Shown: positions 58,523 to 60,104 of the stretch, piece after piece | Numbering within the stretch: the first letter of the stretch is position 1 | Layout of the letters: the number at the start of each line of letters is the position of its first letter | Virus record (IMG/VR): IMGVR_UViG_3300030012_001141 | Location: 1 to 60,104 of that record | Strand: one strand, 5' to 3' | DNA length: 60,104 bases | Source of the DNA: a virus | Made by a program: the position numbers and the translations under genes | Notes under the pieces: model-generated | The model's input: the letters and a program-made list of their open reading frames with translations, nothing else | What the model was told of the DNA's origin: nothing | Database searches by the model: none

Positions 58523-60104
58523 TGGTGCTATTGGACGTAGAAGGATATGAAGACCCTGCTGTTAAAATTTGTCCCAATGGTACGGAAGGTGAGCTTATCG
58601 AACTCGGTGGGTTACTCATTTGTCTTCCCAAAGCACCCCCCAAGAAACAAATTTTCGGATATAAAAAATCAAAGTCTTTGCAAATGTGGCAAAGGACACC
58701 TATGCCTAAAGAGCTGTCTCGTGTTCGTTCTATGGATGAGTGGGCAGAAATGCCAAAGCAATTTAGAGAAAAGTTTCGTCCGTATATCGAGGAAGAGTTT
58801 AGACGTAGGCGTGAGGGTTTTTGGTTTTATAACAACGGTACACCTACATATATTACGGGGCGGCATTACATGATGCTTCAGTGGACAAAGCTAGATGTAG
58901 GATACCCATACTTTTTAAATTTTCAACGTGAAATATATTTACACATGGCTGCGTGCGAGTCTGATTCTCGTTGTATCGGTCAGCTATATACTAAGTGTCG
59001 TCGTTCTGGCTATACTAATATCTGTTCTTCTGTTCTTGTGGACGAAGCTACACAGGTTAAAGACAAGCTTATGGGGATCCAGTCGAAAACAGGTAAAGAT
59101 GCTCAAGAAAACATCTTCATGAAGAAGGTGGTTTACATGTTTAGACACTACCCTTTCTTTTTTAAACCAATACAAGATGGTACTACGAATCCGCGTATGG
59201 AGTTAGCTTTTCGTGAACCATCAAAACGTATAACTAAAAACAACAAAACTTCACAAAAAGGTGAGGCTTTGAATACTGTTATAAACTGGAAAAATACAAC
59301 TAACAATGCATACGATGGTGAAAAGCTACACATATTGTATTTAGATGAGGCAGGAAAATGGGAAAAACCAACAGACATAAGAGACGCATGGAGGATTCAG
59401 AGGACTTGTTTGATCGTAGGGCGAAAAATCGTAGGAAAGGCCCTAGTAGGAAGCACCGTAAATCCAATGGACAAAGGTGGAAGTCAATACAAGGATCTAT
59501 GGGAGGATTCAAATCCGACGGAGAGGAATGCGAATGGGAGGACTAGAACTGGACTATATAGATTGTTTATACCAGCTTACGAGTCATTAGAAGGATTTTT
59601 TGATAAATATGGTTATCCTGTTGTGGATGACCCAGAAAGTACTTTAGAAGGCATAGATAATGAATACATATACACTGGAGCCAAAACATTTTTAAAAAAT
59701 GAAAGAGAGTCATTAAAAAACGATGCATCTGAACTTAATGAAGTTATACGTCAGTTCCCTTTTACAGAGGATGAGGCCTTTAGAGATAGTATAGAGGGTA
59801 GTATATTTAATGTAGGTCAGATATACGAGCAAGTAGAGCATAATGACGAGCTTTTTCCCAATCCAGTTGTAACTGGTAATTTTATGTGGAAAGATGGTAA
59901 AAAAGACTCTGAAGTAGTATTTAGCCCTAACCCGCAGGGTAGATTTAAAGTTGCATGGATGCCTCCTTTAGAGTTTAGAAATCAAAAGAAAAATATTCAT
60001 GGCAAAAGAGTTGCTCCTCATTCTGACTTCGGAGTGGGAGGTGTCGATAGCTATGATCTTGACGCTACAGTAGATGGTAGAGGATCTAAAGGAGCTTTGC
60101 ATTT
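58522..60104 (+). CDS. terL: Terminase large subunit, N-terminal (ATPase) part; continues at base 1
   Basis: The frame is open to the window end and continues in frame at 1-633. Residues ~150-166 (CIGQLYTKCRRSGYTN) are at the Walker A position but deviate from GxxxxGK[ST]. Walker B is LYLDEAGKWE at ~271-280 and the coupling motif is VGSTVNPMDKGG near 309. The C-terminal part before the junction contains the linker to the nuclease. Start ATG overlaps the lipoprotein stop. Confidence 0.9.
   Translation, partial: MVLLDVEGYEDPAVKICPNGTEGELIELGGLLICLPKAPPKKQIFGYKKSKSLQMWQRTPMPKELSRVRSMDEWAEMPKQFREKFRPYIEEEFRRRREGFWFYNNGTPTYITGRHYMMLQWTKLDVGYPYFLNFQREIYLHMAACESDSRCIGQLYTKCRRSGYTNICSSVLVDEATQVKDKLMGIQSKTGKDAQENIFMKKVVYMFRHYPFFFKPIQDGTTNPRMELAFREPSKRITKNNKTSQKGEALNTVINWKNTTNNAYDGEKLHILYLDEAGKWEKPTDIRDAWRIQRTCLIVGRKIVGKALVGSTVNPMDKGGSQYKDLWEDSNPTERNANGRTRTGLYRLFIPAYESLEGFFDKYGYPVVDDPESTLEGIDNEYIYTGAKTFLKNERESLKNDASELNEVIRQFPFTEDEAFRDSIEGSIFNVGQIYEQVEHNDELFPNPVVTGNFMWKDGKKDSEVVFSPNPQGRFKVAWMPPLEFRNQKKNIHGKRVAPHSDFGVGGVDSYDLDATVDGRGSKGALH
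60004..60104. repeat. Right copy of terminal redundancy
   Basis: Repeats bases 1-101; see the left copy. The only difference is t at 60102 for c at 99. Confidence 0.93.

Noticed and set aside
58547-58873. 108-aa plus-strand frame over the start of terL
   Set aside because: Out of frame with the terL reading frame, which is open and carries conserved motifs through this stretch.
1-60104. Temperate lifestyle or integrated prophage
   Set aside because: No integrase, excisionase, attachment-site pair or parA/B genes recognised, and the map closes as a circle. The MarR-like protein alone is not evidence of lysogeny.
1-60104. tRNA genes
   Set aside because: No T-loop/acceptor combinations were noticed by eye; a tRNA scan would be decisive.

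Overview
The window is almost certainly one complete genome of a tailed, probably podovirus-like phage of a marine-type Bacteroidota (Flavobacteriia-like) host. The last 101 bases repeat the first 101 with one synonymous difference, and the terminase large subunit gene runs off the right end and continues at base 1, so the map closes into a circle of about 60,003 bp. The host assignment rests on several TAnnTTTG promoter boxes (the Bacteroidota -7 element), AT-rich sequence with few Shine-Dalgarno sites, and a phage-encoded secreted protein with a type IX secretion (T9SS) sorting domain. No integrase, DNA polymerase, RNA polymerase or tRNA gene was recognised.

Layout. (1) 1-35896, plus strand: packaging and virion block. 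Order: TerL C-terminus, portal, a beta-sandwich protein, a T9SS-exported repeat protein, an outer-membrane beta-barrel, small lysis-like and basic proteins with a recurring K-x-GG motif, putative scaffold, major capsid protein, decoration and appendage proteins, two connector proteins, a 1988-aa tail protein with its 336-aa partner, three internal virion proteins and a three-helix holin-like protein. The connector and tail module resembles that of crAss-like phages, although the genome is much smaller. (2) 35893-47650, minus strand: replication and recombination (DnaA domain IV-like protein, two PD-(D/E)XK nucleases, primase-helicase, DUF1599-like protein, SSB-like protein, exonuclease, ERF-like annealing protein), followed by about 25 tightly packed small genes. 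Six copies of a 15-bp dyad, GTCCAC-TAG-GTGGAC, are scattered through this part. (3) 47651-48633: a gene-free, AT-rich region between the divergent blocks, the best candidate for an origin and early control region. (4) 48634-60104, plus strand: a 1247-aa polyvalent protein with an HELIH metalloprotease motif, a protein with four NEYGHGGK repeats, virion accessory proteins, a DUF5675 protein, a LamG protein, a tandem GroES-like co-chaperonin, HNH proteins, a lipoprotein and the TerL N-terminus. One gene here, a MarR-like regulator at 55560-55982, runs on the minus strand.

How the parts may work together (inference). The minus block would be transcribed early and supply recombination-based replication that borrows the host polymerase. 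The plus block makes the virion. Several gene starts sit only 4-5 nt after a -7 box, which predicts leaderless transcripts. One 8-bp palindrome, TAAATTTA, is placed 4 nt from both start codons of a divergent gene pair. The T9SS substrate, beta-barrel, redox-like protein and lipoprotein together suggest that the phage remodels the surface of the infected cell, for example to exclude competing phages.
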